From Flavobacterium hydrocarbonoxydans (GTDB taxonomy: Bacteria > Bacteroidota > Bacteroidia > Flavobacteriales > Flavobacteriaceae), in contig NZ_WSTB01000006.1 of assembly GCF_009789235.1 (NCBI RefSeq), forward strand, positions 248,001 to 312,000: a DNA stretch of 64,000 bases, read 5' to 3'. Shown here piece by piece: positions 1 to 8,977 of this stretch. The notes under the pieces are model-generated. The model worked only from the letters and a program-made list of their open reading frames with translations, searched no databases and had not been told where the DNA came from. A program made the translations under genes and the position numbers. The number at the start of each line of letters is the position of its first letter. Position 1 is the stretch's first letter.

Positions 1-158
1 TTGATTTCATCATCTTCTGTTAGTTCTTCTTTAGAACCTGAAGCGGTAGCTGCCAATAACATTTCAGATTTAATGGCTCTTAATGCTTCCAGTGCTACGG
101 TATCTTTAGCTCTCATGGCGGTTTTGATTTCGTCCATGATTAGTGTTTGTAAACTCAT
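1..158 (-). CDS. GatB/YqeY domain protein, N-terminal part (cut by window edge)
   Basis: The minus-strand frame starts at an ATG at 158 and runs off the window; only about 52 residues are visible. It begins MSLQTLIMDEIKTAMRAKDT and continues with LEALRAIKSEML and an acidic ELTEDDEI stretch. This is the usual start of YqeY-like proteins, small helical proteins related to the tail domain of the amidotransferase subunit GatB. Their role, possibly tRNA-linked, is not established. It lies downstream of ftsZ on the same strand, separated by a strong terminator, so it probably has its own promoter. A TATCTTCG box near 282-289 is one base from the TAnnTTTG consensus. The plus-strand frame over the same bases is a shadow. 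Confidence 0.85.
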   Translation of the reverse strand, partial: MSLQTLIMDEIKTAMRAKDTVALEALRAIKSEMLLAATASGSKEELTEDDEI

Positions 159-298
159 TTTGTTTTGTTTTTATTTGAATAAGCTAAGCTTATAAATGGA
201 TGCTATTATTTAAAATTAAATTTTATAAAACCATAAATTCTTTTTAAGAAGCAAAAGAAAGTCATATTTTACAATTCTGTGCGAAGATAAAAAAAATA

Positions 299-326
299 AC
301 CCGAAAATTAAATTGAATTTTCGGGC
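299..326 (-). terminator. rho-independent terminator after ftsZ
   Basis: A 10-bp stem, CCCGAAAATT paired with AATTTTCGGG around a 6-nt loop, is followed on the minus strand by a T-rich run. It closes the dcw transcript 26 bp after the ftsZ stop. The stem core is shared with the hairpins at 57497-57534 and 58128-58165. Confidence 0.85.
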
Positions 327-351
327 TACTTCTATATTTATAGATGTAAAA

Positions 352-2334
352 TTAATCTACGTTGTCGTGCAAAAATGAATTGTTTGAACGCAATTGCAAA
401 TCGTTGTTACTATCTGTTCCAACCGAAATTCTGGAATTAGTTGTATTTGATTGAGAACTAGACAAATCGATACCTAATCTTTTGTAAGCCGGTTCTTTTT
501 CTAACTCATCGATTCTGGAAACATTATTATGGAATTTATAATTAAATTCTTTTAGTTTCTTTCTTCTTTCTTCAGCTCTTAGACGTAATGTTTCCTCGAT
601 GGTCAATTCCATTGGAGAAATATTTTCAGCAGCAGAGAAAGCAGCTTCCTGAGCAAAATCAACTTTTGGTTTTAATGTGATGTTTAATTCTGCCGGAATT
701 ACTTCTTCAGTTGGTTTTTCAACTGGCTTAGAAGTCATCAAATCATTTTCAACCTCCATATACTCTTCCAAAGAATATTTGATGATTCCGTTATCCGAAA
801 GTTCTGTTACCGGAACAAACTGTACCGGATCGTTAACTTTTATATTACGGGTTTCGTTTGTTAATTCGAATAAAATTTTAGTTTCTTCTTCAACAACTGG
901 CTCTTTCTTTACTTCTGGTTCTTGTCTGAAAAGAGGCAAATCAAAAGAAAAAGTAGTTTGCTCTTCTCTCTCAATAAATCTGTGCTGAACAGGCTTCACT
1001 TCTTCTACTGCCGCTACTTCTGGAGTAGAAATGGTAAAATCGATATCGGTGATTGGCGAAACAATTTCGAAAGTCACGTCAAGGTTTTTGATAAACTCTG
1101 ACATTACCACCAGCTCATCCTGATTGATTACTGGAGCAACAGCAACCGGTGTAGGAGTTACAGGTTCGAATCTCTCTGTATCTTCCATTAAATCAAAAAC
1201 AATTTTTGGTTCAGATGTAGAAGTAGATGATTCTGCATTTAAATCAAATGACGTAATCGATTTATTCGTTAGATTATGAACACTTCTTTGTTCATCTTCT
1301 AAGGTATGGATGATTTTTTTAGGCTCTGTATTTACAATTTCGTTTTGTTGTTCTACATCAAAACCAGTAGCAATAATAGTTACAGCAATAGCATCACCAA
1401 GAGTTTCGTCTTCACCAACCCCCATGATAATATTTGCGTTATAACCCGCTTCTAACTGAATGTGGTCGTTGATTTCTCCGATTTCATCCAATGTGATTTC
1501 GTTTGATCCAGAAACGATAAGCAACAATACGTTTTTGGCTCCTGTAATTTTATTGTCGTTTAACAACGGAGAATCCAATGCTGATACAATTGCTTCTTTT
1601 GCTCTGTTCTCGCCAGCCGCAACAGAAGAACCCATAATCGCAGTTCCGCTATTTGACAATACTGTTTTAGCATCACGTAAATCGATATTCTGCGTATAGT
1701 GATGTGTAATAACTTCGGCAATACCTCTGGAGGCTGTTGCCAAAACTTCATCCGCTTTTGAGAATCCGGCTTTGAAACCAAGATTTCCGTAAACTTCTCT
1801 TAATTTGTTGTTATTGATTACGATTAACGAATCTACTTGTTTGCGTAATTTTTCGATTCCTAAAAGCGCTTGTTCCTGACGCACTTTCCCTTCAAACTGA
1901 AAAGGAATGGTCACAATACCCACGGTCAGAATCTCTCTTTCTTTTGCCAGTTGCGCGATTACCGGAGCTGCACCAGTACCTGTTCCTCCACCCATACCAG
2001 CAGTAATAAATACCATCTTAGTATTACGGTCTAACATCTTTTCGATATCAGCGATACTCTCAATAGCAGATTGTTGTCCTACGTCAGGATTTGCTCCTGC
2101 ACCAAGACCTTCTGTTAAGTTAACACCTAATTGAATTTTATTCGGAACAGCACTGTTTTGAAGTGCTTGTGAGTCGGTATTACAAACGATAAAATCTACC
2201 CCTTTGATACCTTGCTTAAACATGTGATTAATGGCATTACTACCACCTCCACCTACACCAATAACTTTTATAACATTTGACTGATTTTTTGGTAAATCAA
2301 ATGAAATACTTCCAAATTCTGAGTTGCTCATCAT
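352..2334 (-). CDS. ftsZ: Cell division GTPase FtsZ, with a long C-terminal extension
   Basis: FtsZ is the tubulin-like GTPase that forms the cytokinetic ring. The 660-residue product has the N-terminal nucleotide fold (VIGVGGGGSNAINHM near 24-38), the tubulin signature GGGTGTG at 115-121, NLTEGLGAGANP near 72-83, and a T7-loop segment IDLRDAKTVL with the two catalytic Asp at the usual spacing. The GTPase core ends near residue 330. The remaining roughly 320 residues are a low-complexity acidic linker, a basic coiled stretch (LRAEERRKKLKEF) and a short PAYKRLGIDL motif near the end that may replace the canonical C-terminal peptide. E. coli FtsZ is about 383 residues; long forms are common in Flavobacteria. 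Two Met codons open the frame (2334 and 2331). It is the last dcw gene, 85 bp after ftsA. Confidence 0.98.
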   Translation of the reverse strand: MMSNSEFGSISFDLPKNQSNVIKVIGVGGGGSNAINHMFKQGIKGVDFIVCNTDSQALQNSAVPNKIQLGVNLTEGLGAGANPDVGQQSAIESIADIEKMLDRNTKMVFITAGMGGGTGTGAAPVIAQLAKEREILTVGIVTIPFQFEGKVRQEQALLGIEKLRKQVDSLIVINNNKLREVYGNLGFKAGFSKADEVLATASRGIAEVITHHYTQNIDLRDAKTVLSNSGTAIMGSSVAAGENRAKEAIVSALDSPLLNDNKITGAKNVLLLIVSGSNEITLDEIGEINDHIQLEAGYNANIIMGVGEDETLGDAIAVTIIATGFDVEQQNEIVNTEPKKIIHTLEDEQRSVHNLTNKSITSFDLNAESSTSTSEPKIVFDLMEDTERFEPVTPTPVAVAPVINQDELVVMSEFIKNLDVTFEIVSPITDIDFTISTPEVAAVEEVKPVQHRFIEREEQTTFSFDLPLFRQEPEVKKEPVVEEETKILFELTNETRNIKVNDPVQFVPVTELSDNGIIKYSLEEYMEVENDLMTSKPVEKPTEEVIPAELNITLKPKVDFAQEAAFSAAENISPMELTIEETLRLRAEERRKKLKEFNYKFHNNVSRIDELEKEPAYKRLGIDLSSSQSNTTNSRISVGTDSNNDLQLRSNNSFLHDNVD

Positions 2335-2419
2335 CTTTTTGGTTTTGAAATTCTTATTAAATACATTTTTTACTTCTTGACTTGGGGCAAAAAGTAATTC
2401 CTTTTCTTACTATTCTAAT

Positions 2420-3832
2420 TTATTCTGCGTTGTCTAAAAAATCTTTGATTTTATCGACATAACGGTCAAAAAATGATCTTCTTATTTTCGTTTCCGTAGA
2501 TTCTTCTTTTACCGCTGTGTTTCGAACTTCTCTGATGTCATCTTCGATAGTTTCTACTCTTTCAACGTAGTTTTCTTCTACTTCGTATCGCTGTTGTACG
2601 GGCTGTGGCGCATTTCTGTAAACCACTTTTGTCTGCTCATTTACAATCTCCATTCTCACAGCACTTTGTGTACTATTCTCAATACTATTCATTACTAAAC
2701 CTACTGCAGTAGCAAATAACGGGCTTGAGATTTCTTCGCTTGAATTTCCGGCTAAATGCTCATTTGGATAACCAATTCTGGTATCCATACCAGTAATATA
2801 CTCTACTAATTGTTTGATGTGTTTTAGTTGAGCACCACCACCTGTAAGCACGATTCCGGCAATTAATTTTTTACGTGGATCTTCGTGTCCGTAAGCCTTA
2901 ATTTCAGCAAAAACCTGTTCTATAATTTCAACCACTCGGGCATGAATAATTTTTGATAAGTTTTTAAGCGAAATCTCTTTTGGCTCTCTGCCTCTTAATC
3001 CAGGAATAGAAACAATTTCGTTGTCCTTATTTTCTCCCGGCCAGGCCGAACCAAATTTTATTTTTAAAAGCTCTGCTTGTTTCTCGATAATCGAACAACC
3101 TTCTTTAATATCTTCTGTAATTACATTTCCTCCAAAAGGAATTACAGCTGTGTGACGAATGATTCCATCCTTAAAAATGGCTAAATCTGTTGTTCCACCA
3201 CCAATATCAATCAGTGCTACTCCTGCTTCTTTTTCTTCCTGACTTAAAACTGCATCCGCCGAAGCTAAAGGTTCTAATGTCAATCCGGACAATTCGATTC
3301 CTGAACTTTGGATACATCTTCCAACATTTCTGATAGAAGAAGCCTGTCCAACCACTACGTGAAAACTAGATTCTAATCTTCCGCCGTACATTCCGATTGG
3401 CTCTTTTATTTCAGACTGACCGTCAATTTTAAATTCTTGCGGCAAAACGTGAATAATTTCTTCTCCTGGTAACATGGCCAGTTTATTAACTTGGTCAATC
3501 AAAAGCTGAATGTCGTTTTCGCCAATTACTTCTTCCGGATTACTACGACTAATGTAATCTGTGTGCTGAATACTTCTGATGTGTTGTCCTGCGATACCCA
3601 CAACTACATCTTTAATTTTATAACCTGAATTATTTTCAGCTTCAATAATCGCTTGCTGAATCGACTGAATAGTTTGCGTAATGTTGTTTACAACTCCTCT
3701 CGCTACACCCAAACTTTTGGATTTTCCAATTCCCAAAATTTCAAGCTTTCCATACTCGTTCTTCTTGCCTATCATGGCAACTATTTTGGTTGTTCCAATA
3801 TCTAGACCTACTGCAATGTTATCTTTTCCCAT
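2420..3832 (-). CDS. ftsA: Cell division protein FtsA
   Basis: FtsA is the actin-like ATPase that tethers FtsZ to the inner membrane and recruits later divisome proteins. The 470-residue product starts with the phosphate-1 segment VGLDIGTTKIVAMIG, has the second ATPase motif ALIDIGGGTTDLAIF mid-protein and GIVLTGGGAQLKHI towards the C-terminal half. It ends in an amphipathic segment (SFFDRYVDKIKDFL) that fits the membrane-targeting helix. About 60 residues of charged linker precede that helix. The start is 6 bp after the ftsQ stop, consistent with co-translation, and ftsZ follows. Confidence 0.97.
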   Translation of the reverse strand: MGKDNIAVGLDIGTTKIVAMIGKKNEYGKLEILGIGKSKSLGVARGVVNNITQTIQSIQQAIIEAENNSGYKIKDVVVGIAGQHIRSIQHTDYISRSNPEEVIGENDIQLLIDQVNKLAMLPGEEIIHVLPQEFKIDGQSEIKEPIGMYGGRLESSFHVVVGQASSIRNVGRCIQSSGIELSGLTLEPLASADAVLSQEEKEAGVALIDIGGGTTDLAIFKDGIIRHTAVIPFGGNVITEDIKEGCSIIEKQAELLKIKFGSAWPGENKDNEIVSIPGLRGREPKEISLKNLSKIIHARVVEIIEQVFAEIKAYGHEDPRKKLIAGIVLTGGGAQLKHIKQLVEYITGMDTRIGYPNEHLAGNSSEEISSPLFATAVGLVMNSIENSTQSAVRMEIVNEQTKVVYRNAPQPVQQRYEVEENYVERVETIEDDIREVRNTAVKEESTETKIRRSFFDRYVDKIKDFLDNAE

Positions 3833-3838
3833 TTTCTA

Positions 3839-4561
3839 TTATTTTGTGCAAACTACTTGTTCCGTAAACCTCAGATCAATTTTACTATATTTATAAAGCG
3901 AGCTGTCTAAAACTGCTTTCTGAAAAAAAGCTTTATAATTTTTAAATTTTTGCTCTGCATTCATTGTTCTTCCAAAATCAATGAAGTAATTATAATTTCT
4001 ATTAAACATTTTTAAGCTACCATTAGGCATAATTTGTATTGCAATGATGTTTTTTTTCAAAAACGCATCGTCATAAATTGTGCGAAATAAAGTAGCTAGT
4101 TCTTTGTTATTTTTTTCATTAATTGTCCCCGAAACAAGAGGAACTCTGGCAGTGAAATTATCAGAAAGCGGCATTGTACCACCCTTGTAATCAATATAAA
4201 AAGACCTATCACCATCGTAAATACGGGCGATCGGGGTCTTCTGTTTTATTACTGCTTTCAGAACACCATCAATACTTACAAAGACATCCGATTTTTCGAT
4301 CATCTCTTGCGCATCAAGGGTTTTCTCTATTTTATTCAAATCTAACTCTTCTTTTTTAATGCCTGAAGCATCCGATTTATTTTCTATCAACAATTTATTA
4401 ACCGTTTCTTTCTTAACAAAAACAGGGTTTTCCCCTACAAATATAACAGCTGATTTTCTCAGTTTTCTCTCTCCATTTTTATGCTGAGCAAAAGAATACA
4501 AAAAAAGCACCAGCCCAAAAATGAGCAGTAATCGAATGTTTGTCCAATTAAATAGTTTCAT
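3839..4561 (-). CDS. ftsQ: Divisome protein FtsQ/DivIB-like
   Basis: The 240-residue bitopic protein has a short cytoplasmic start, one membrane segment (about residues 9-25, RLLLIFGLVLFLYSFA) and a periplasmic part with a POTRA-like region (VFVGENPVFVKKETVNKLL) followed by DVFVSIDGVLKAVIKQKTP and an IDLRF segment near the end. FtsQ links FtsL and FtsB to the rest of the divisome. Bacteroidota FtsQ sequences are divergent, so the call relies partly on position between murC and ftsA. The start codon overlaps the end of murC by 14 bp, which implies translational coupling. Confidence 0.9.
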   Translation of the reverse strand: MKLFNWTNIRLLLIFGLVLFLYSFAQHKNGERKLRKSAVIFVGENPVFVKKETVNKLLIENKSDASGIKKEELDLNKIEKTLDAQEMIEKSDVFVSIDGVLKAVIKQKTPIARIYDGDRSFYIDYKGGTMPLSDNFTARVPLVSGTINEKNNKELATLFRTIYDDAFLKKNIIAIQIMPNGSLKMFNRNYNYFIDFGRTMNAEQKFKNYKAFFQKAVLDSSLYKYSKIDLRFTEQVVCTK

Positions 4562-5897
4562 TGAGCATTTTTTTGATTGATGGAACCATTTCTCCTAAAT
4601 CTCCAGCTCCTATTGTTACAATTATTGGCGCATCACTGGCTTTGATAGTCGCTAATAAATCTTCTTTTGCAACAATTTTTTTGTTCGAATTTGTCATTTT
4701 TCCCAACAGCCATTCAGAAGTAACTCCTTCCATTGGCAATTCACGTGCCGGGTAAATATCCATCAAAAGCACTTCATCAAACTTTGATAAACTTTCGGCA
4801 AAACCATCAATAAAATCTCTTGTTCTGCTGAATAAATGCGGTTGAAAAATCGCCAGAACTTTACGTCCCGGATACAATTCCCTAACGGCCTGATGCACTG
4901 CATTTATCTCTGTTGGATGATGCGCATAATCATCTATATAAACTAAATTTTCAGTTTTTATTTGATATGAAAAACGTCTTCTGATTCCGTTGAATGAGGC
5001 AATAGCTTTTGCAATGGAGTCGGTCGGGGTGCCAAACGTTTTAGCCATTGCAATAGCCATCAACCCATTCATTAAATTGTGCTTTCCGGGCAATCCAAAA
5101 CGCAAATCCTTCATGATTTCTGATGGCGTCTGCACATCAAAAACATAACTTCCGTCTTCGATTCTCACATTAAAAGCTTTATATACTGCCTCTTCATTTA
5201 TGGCACACTGAACGCCTTCTAATGGCAATTCTTTGGTTATGAAAAGATTTTTTTTATCCGCTACTTTCGAAGCAAATTCTACGAAGGATTCCTCGATTGC
5301 TTCACTGGTTCCATAAATATCCAAATGATCCGCATCCATAGAGGTTACGCAGGCTATATTGGGGTGCAAATGCAGGAACGAACGATCAAATTCATCTGCT
5401 TCAACAACGGTTACGGTTTTGCCGCTTCCAATTAAATTCGAATTGTAATTCTCTACAATTCCGCCCACAAAAGCCGTAACATCTGCTCCACTTTCGAATA
5501 AAATATGTCCTAAAATACTTGACGTAGTTGTTTTTCCGTGTGTTCCCGCTACTGCAAAACAAAACGTATCTTTTGTAATAATCCCCAGAACTTCAGCACG
5601 TTTTTTTACTTCGTAATTTCTTTCAATAAAATAATTCCATTCTGAATGCGATTTAGGAACAGCAGGGGTAAAAATCACCAAGGTGTTTTCCGTGTAATAA
5701 TCACTCGGAATCAAACTAATATTATCTTCAAAATGAATATCAATACCACTTTCAATCAACTCGTTTGTAAGCATTGAAGGTGTTTTATCGTAACCTGAAA
5801 CTTTTTTTCCGATATTTTTAAAATAACGGGCCAAAGCACTCATTCCGATTCCTCCGATGCCAATAAAATAAACGTTTTGTATCTGACTTAAATTCAT
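4548..5897 (-). CDS. murC: UDP-N-acetylmuramate--L-alanine ligase MurC
   Basis: MurC adds L-alanine to UDP-MurNAc, the first amino-acid step of the peptidoglycan stem. The 449-residue protein has the N-terminal Rossmann motif FIGIGGIGMSALAR (11-24), the Mur ligase P-loop GTHGKTTTSS at 118-127, the central-domain VVEADEFDRSFLHLHP, and DDYAHHPTEI in the linker to the C-terminal domain. The H in GTHGKT is typical of MurC rather than MurD or MurE. It lies 152 bp downstream of murG; that gap is AT-rich with no clear hairpin or gene. Confidence 0.98.
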   Translation of the reverse strand: MNLSQIQNVYFIGIGGIGMSALARYFKNIGKKVSGYDKTPSMLTNELIESGIDIHFEDNISLIPSDYYTENTLVIFTPAVPKSHSEWNYFIERNYEVKKRAEVLGIITKDTFCFAVAGTHGKTTTSSILGHILFESGADVTAFVGGIVENYNSNLIGSGKTVTVVEADEFDRSFLHLHPNIACVTSMDADHLDIYGTSEAIEESFVEFASKVADKKNLFITKELPLEGVQCAINEEAVYKAFNVRIEDGSYVFDVQTPSEIMKDLRFGLPGKHNLMNGLMAIAMAKTFGTPTDSIAKAIASFNGIRRRFSYQIKTENLVYIDDYAHHPTEINAVHQAVRELYPGRKVLAIFQPHLFSRTRDFIDGFAESLSKFDEVLLMDIYPARELPMEGVTSEWLLGKMTNSNKKIVAKEDLLATIKASDAPIIVTIGAGDLGEMVPSIKKMLNETI

Positions 5898-6049
5898 TTT
5901 AATTTATTTTTGAGCTTTAATTTATTAGTTATATTCTATAAAAAACTAACAATTAAGCCTTTACACTTTCATTGTTTATTATACCTCAGAATACCTAAAA
6001 TAAGATTCTGTTTTTTGTTGATGTTCTATAATTTTCGAAAAAAATTATA

Positions 6050-7135
6050 TTATATCAACTTTATAATTTGAGCCACAATATCTTTTGTAGCATTTGGCAT
6101 AGCCAATTTTTTAATGTTTACAGAAAGCTGTTTTTGCTTTCCTTCGTCTTTCAATAAAGCTTCGAAAACAATACCAAACTGACTTTCCAATTCTGTTTCT
6201 TTCAATAAGATAGCCCCTTTTGCATCAACAATTGCCTGAGCATTTTTGGTCTGATGATCTTCAGCAACATTTGGTGACGGAATAAAAATTACAGGTTTAC
6301 CCACAATACATAATTCCGATACCGATGACGCTCCGGCTCTTGAAATAATCACATCCGCTGCAGCGTAAACAAAATCCATTCTTTCGATAAAATCAACCAC
6401 TTTTACATTTGGCTGATTGTATTTTTTATACTCTTCAAAATATAATTTTCCGCATTGCCAGATAATCTGAACCTCTTGCGAAAGTATATTTTGCAATTCT
6501 TTTTCGATTAATTGATTGACTCTTCTGGCACCTAAACTTCCACCCAAAACCAAAAGTGTTTTTTTGTTTTGATCTAAATTGTAAAACGCAATAGCTTCGT
6601 CTCTTTTACTATCAATATCTATAAGATCCTGGCGAACCGGATTACCGGTTAATACTATTTTCTCTTTTGGAAAAAAACGTTCTAAATTTTCGTAAGCCAC
6701 ACAAATTGCATTGGCTTTTTTACTCAACAATTTATTGGTAATTCCCGGAAACGAATTTTGTTCCTGAATAACAGTCGGAATTCCGGCCGAACCCGCAGCT
6801 CTCAACAATGGCCCACTTGCAAAACCTCCCGTACCAATCACCACGTTAGGTTTAAAATTCTTGATAATTTTATTTGAATCCAGTAAACTGCTTATGAGTT
6901 TAAAAGGAAACATCAGGTTTTGAAACGTAATTTTTCGTTGTATTCCAGCAATCCAAAGACCTTTAATTTCGTAACCTGCCTGTGGCACTTTTTGCATTTC
7001 CATTTTATCTTTGGCACCTACAAAAAGAAATTCTGCATCAGGAAATTGTAGTTTTAATTCGTTTGCAATAGCAATTGCGGGATAAATATGTCCTCCCGTT
7101 CCGCCACCGCTTAATATGAATTTATACTTTGTCAT
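6050..7135 (-). CDS. murG: UDP-GlcNAc--undecaprenyl-PP-MurNAc-pentapeptide transferase MurG
   Basis: MurG converts lipid I to lipid II on the inner face of the cytoplasmic membrane. The 361-residue GT-B glycosyltransferase has the N-terminal glycine-rich loop GGTGGH at 11-16, [11 protein letters not shown] and [17 protein letters not shown] in the N-domain, and [13 protein letters not shown] plus [12 protein letters not shown] in the C-domain that binds UDP-GlcNAc. Length is typical. The start is the ATG at 7135, immediately before the glycine-rich loop. It follows ftsW by 47 bp. Confidence 0.98.
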   Translation of the reverse strand: MTKYKFILSGGGTGGHIYPAIAIANELKLQFPDAEFLFVGAKDKMEMQKVPQAGYEIKGLWIAGIQRKITFQNLMFPFKLISSLLDSNKIIKNFKPNVVIGTGGFASGPLLRAAGSAGIPTVIQEQNSFPGITNKLLSKKANAICVAYENLERFFPKEKIVLTGNPVRQDLIDIDSKRDEAIAFYNLDQNKKTLLVLGGSLGARRVNQLIEKELQNILSQEVQIIWQCGKLYFEEYKKYNQPNVKVVDFIERMDFVYAAADVIISRAGASSVSELCIVGKPVIFIPSPNVAEDHQTKNAQAIVDAKGAILLKETELESQFGIVFEALLKDEGKQKQLSVNIKKLAMPNATKDIVAQIIKLI

Positions 7136-7182
7136 TTTTTTTAAAAGTTATAACGCTTTAAAAATTAACCTTTTTAATTGTT

Positions 7183-8484
7183 TTATTTGTTAAGAACTGC
7201 TTCCATTGGATTTCTGGAATTATCTTCAATCGAATACATTTCTTCGTGTTCGTCTATCGGTAAATCTTCTTCAGATAATTCTCTGTCAATTAATCGTTGC
7301 AGTGCTTCTTTTCTTTTTTCTTTTTCTAAATTTTCTTCGGCAATTTCTTCGTCTTTTTTCGTCACGCTAATGATAATTCCGAGAGAAAAACAAGTCATCC
7401 AGATCGAACTACCACCACTACTGATTAACGGAAGTGTTTGTCCTGTAACCGGCAATAATTCTACCGCAACTGCCATATTAATCATCGCCTGAAATATCAT
7501 CGGAAATCCGAGCCCGACGACGACTAGTTTTCCAAAGAGCGTTGTCGCTTTGTGTGAAGCTATTACAAATCGGAATAACAACAATAAATACAAAAGCAAT
7601 ATCGATACTCCCCCAACCAAACCATATTCTTCGACTACAATGGCATAAATAAAATCGGAAGACGATTGTGGCAAGAAGTTCTTCTGAACACTTTTTCCTG
7701 GTCCTAATCCTCCCAATCTTCCGGAAGCAATGGCTATTTTTGCTTTTTCTATCTGATAATCATCTTCGTCTGGCTTGTCTGTCGTAAAATTTTCGATACG
7801 ACTTCCCCAGGTTCCTACCCTGCTGAAAAATCTTGAATCTGGAAATGCTTTTGCAATAAGCAAAAAGAACACCAGCATCACTACTCCGGAGCCTATAATG
7901 AAACCAATATATTTCAACGGATATTTCCCAATAAATGTCAACATAATTACCATTGTAAAAATCAACGCTGTGGTCGAAAAGTTTGCTGGTAAAATAAGTG
8001 CTAACGTAATAAAAACTGGTACCCAAAGCTGTATCAGTGAGGTTTGAAATGGCTCGTTTTCTTCTTTGGTTTTCGATAAATAACGTGCTACAAATATAAA
8101 CAACACAATCGCTGCCATTGTTGACGTTTGAAACGTAATACCGATGAAAGGCACCTGAATCCAACGACTTGCATTGGCACCTGCAATTACGGTTCCTTTT
8201 AATAAGGTATAAACCAAAAGGATCCAGACAACAGGCAAAGCAATTTTTGAAATCGCTCTAAAATAATGATACGGCACTTTATGCACCCAATAAATAATAA
8301 GGAAACCAATACAAATATGAGCCAGATGTTTGACCAAATAACCTAAGGTATTTCCCGTTCCGTGACCTAAGTAGGCCAAATTACTACTCGCACTAAAAAC
8401 AGGCATAAACGAAAACAGTGCTAATAAAGCCACGAATGACCATATTACTCTATCTCCTTTTAATTTGTTTACGAGCTCCTTCAT
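7183..8484 (-). CDS. ftsW: SEDS peptidoglycan polymerase FtsW
   Basis: The 433-residue multi-pass protein has about ten hydrophobic segments and the SEDS-family GQTLPLISSGGSS motif. FtsW polymerises glycan strands from lipid II with its partner transpeptidase FtsI, encoded upstream. It opens MKELVNKLKGDRVIWSFVALLALFSFMPVFS and has an acidic cytoplasmic tail of about 60 residues (KKDEEIAEENLEKEKRKEAL onward), longer than in E. coli. The start codon at 8484 directly abuts an inverted-repeat arm (from 8485), so the leader that translates ftsW is repeat-derived. Loss of a closer murD-ftsW linkage is inferred from the inserted relic module. Confidence 0.96.
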   Translation of the reverse strand: MKELVNKLKGDRVIWSFVALLALFSFMPVFSASSNLAYLGHGTGNTLGYLVKHLAHICIGFLIIYWVHKVPYHYFRAISKIALPVVWILLVYTLLKGTVIAGANASRWIQVPFIGITFQTSTMAAIVLFIFVARYLSKTKEENEPFQTSLIQLWVPVFITLALILPANFSTTALIFTMVIMLTFIGKYPLKYIGFIIGSGVVMLVFFLLIAKAFPDSRFFSRVGTWGSRIENFTTDKPDEDDYQIEKAKIAIASGRLGGLGPGKSVQKNFLPQSSSDFIYAIVVEEYGLVGGVSILLLYLLLLFRFVIASHKATTLFGKLVVVGLGFPMIFQAMINMAVAVELLPVTGQTLPLISSGGSSIWMTCFSLGIIISVTKKDEEIAEENLEKEKRKEALQRLIDRELSEEDLPIDEHEEMYSIEDNSRNPMEAVLNK

Positions 8485-8977
8485 AATTTTAGATTTCTTA
8501 TTTTAGATTTTAGATTATTTCTAAAATCATCGCGTTTTAATTTATTTATTGATTCTATTATTTACTGTTTTTAAACTGCTCACAAAAATGGCCGTTAACT
8601 CATTTCCTTCTTTCCAAATTATTTCTAATTCAGATTTATCAACCCACATTTTTTCAATTATAATTTCTAACCAAAATAAAGTTTCATCTGCTTCTTCTAA
8701 AACAATATTCATTTTTGACAAAATTCTCTATCACTTCTGGCTCTGCAAACTGCTCAGTAATTTGCCCCAACCGAAGTCCCACTTCTCACAATTTGATTTC
8801 CAATAGCTTTTATCACATTTGTGTTTGGCAATTTTTCTACTAAATCAATTATCATGAGAGAAAACTTCTTAGTTCTCAACTTCATTTCATCTGTCGTCAT
8901 ACTTCAATAAGAACTTGATATTTATTTTAATTCATCGTTTAGAAAATCTAAAATCTAAACTCTGCAATCTAAAATTA
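8484..8977. repeat. Inverted-repeat-bounded relic module between murD and ftsW
   Basis: The left arm (8484-8521) and the right arm (8942-8977) are imperfect inverted repeats of about 35 bp. Both read TAATTTTAGATT at the outer edge, then a variable heptamer, then TTAGATTTTAGATT. The right arm contains the murD stop codon and the left arm begins at the ftsW start codon, so the module fills the whole junction. It carries a decayed S23-type gene (8542-8900). No transposase is present. Whether it moved as a unit is inference. Confidence 0.7.
8542..8900 (-). pseudogene. Decayed four-helix-bundle (S23 / 23S rRNA intervening-sequence) protein
   Basis: Translation on the minus strand from the ATG at 8900 gives MTTDEMKLRTKKFSLMIIDL, then IGNQIVRSGTSVGANY, an in-frame TGA at 8754-8756, and AVCRARSDREF. 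The family motif is GANYRAVCRARS, so the TGA fits a CGA to TGA change at the Arg. A 1-nt loss in the T-run at 8720-8723 then shifts frame; the rest reads LSKMNIVLEEADETLFWLEI and continues to a TAA at 8542. The reconstructed product is about 119 residues, the full family length. The family forms homopentameric helical bundles related to Avd of diversity-generating retroelements; its cellular role is unclear. The plus-strand frame here is a shadow. Confidence 0.88.

Noticed and set aside
8549..8806. 85-codon plus-strand frame between ftsW and murD
   Set aside because: It is antisense to the decayed S23-type gene, whose minus-strand translation matches the family; the plus frame resembles nothing.
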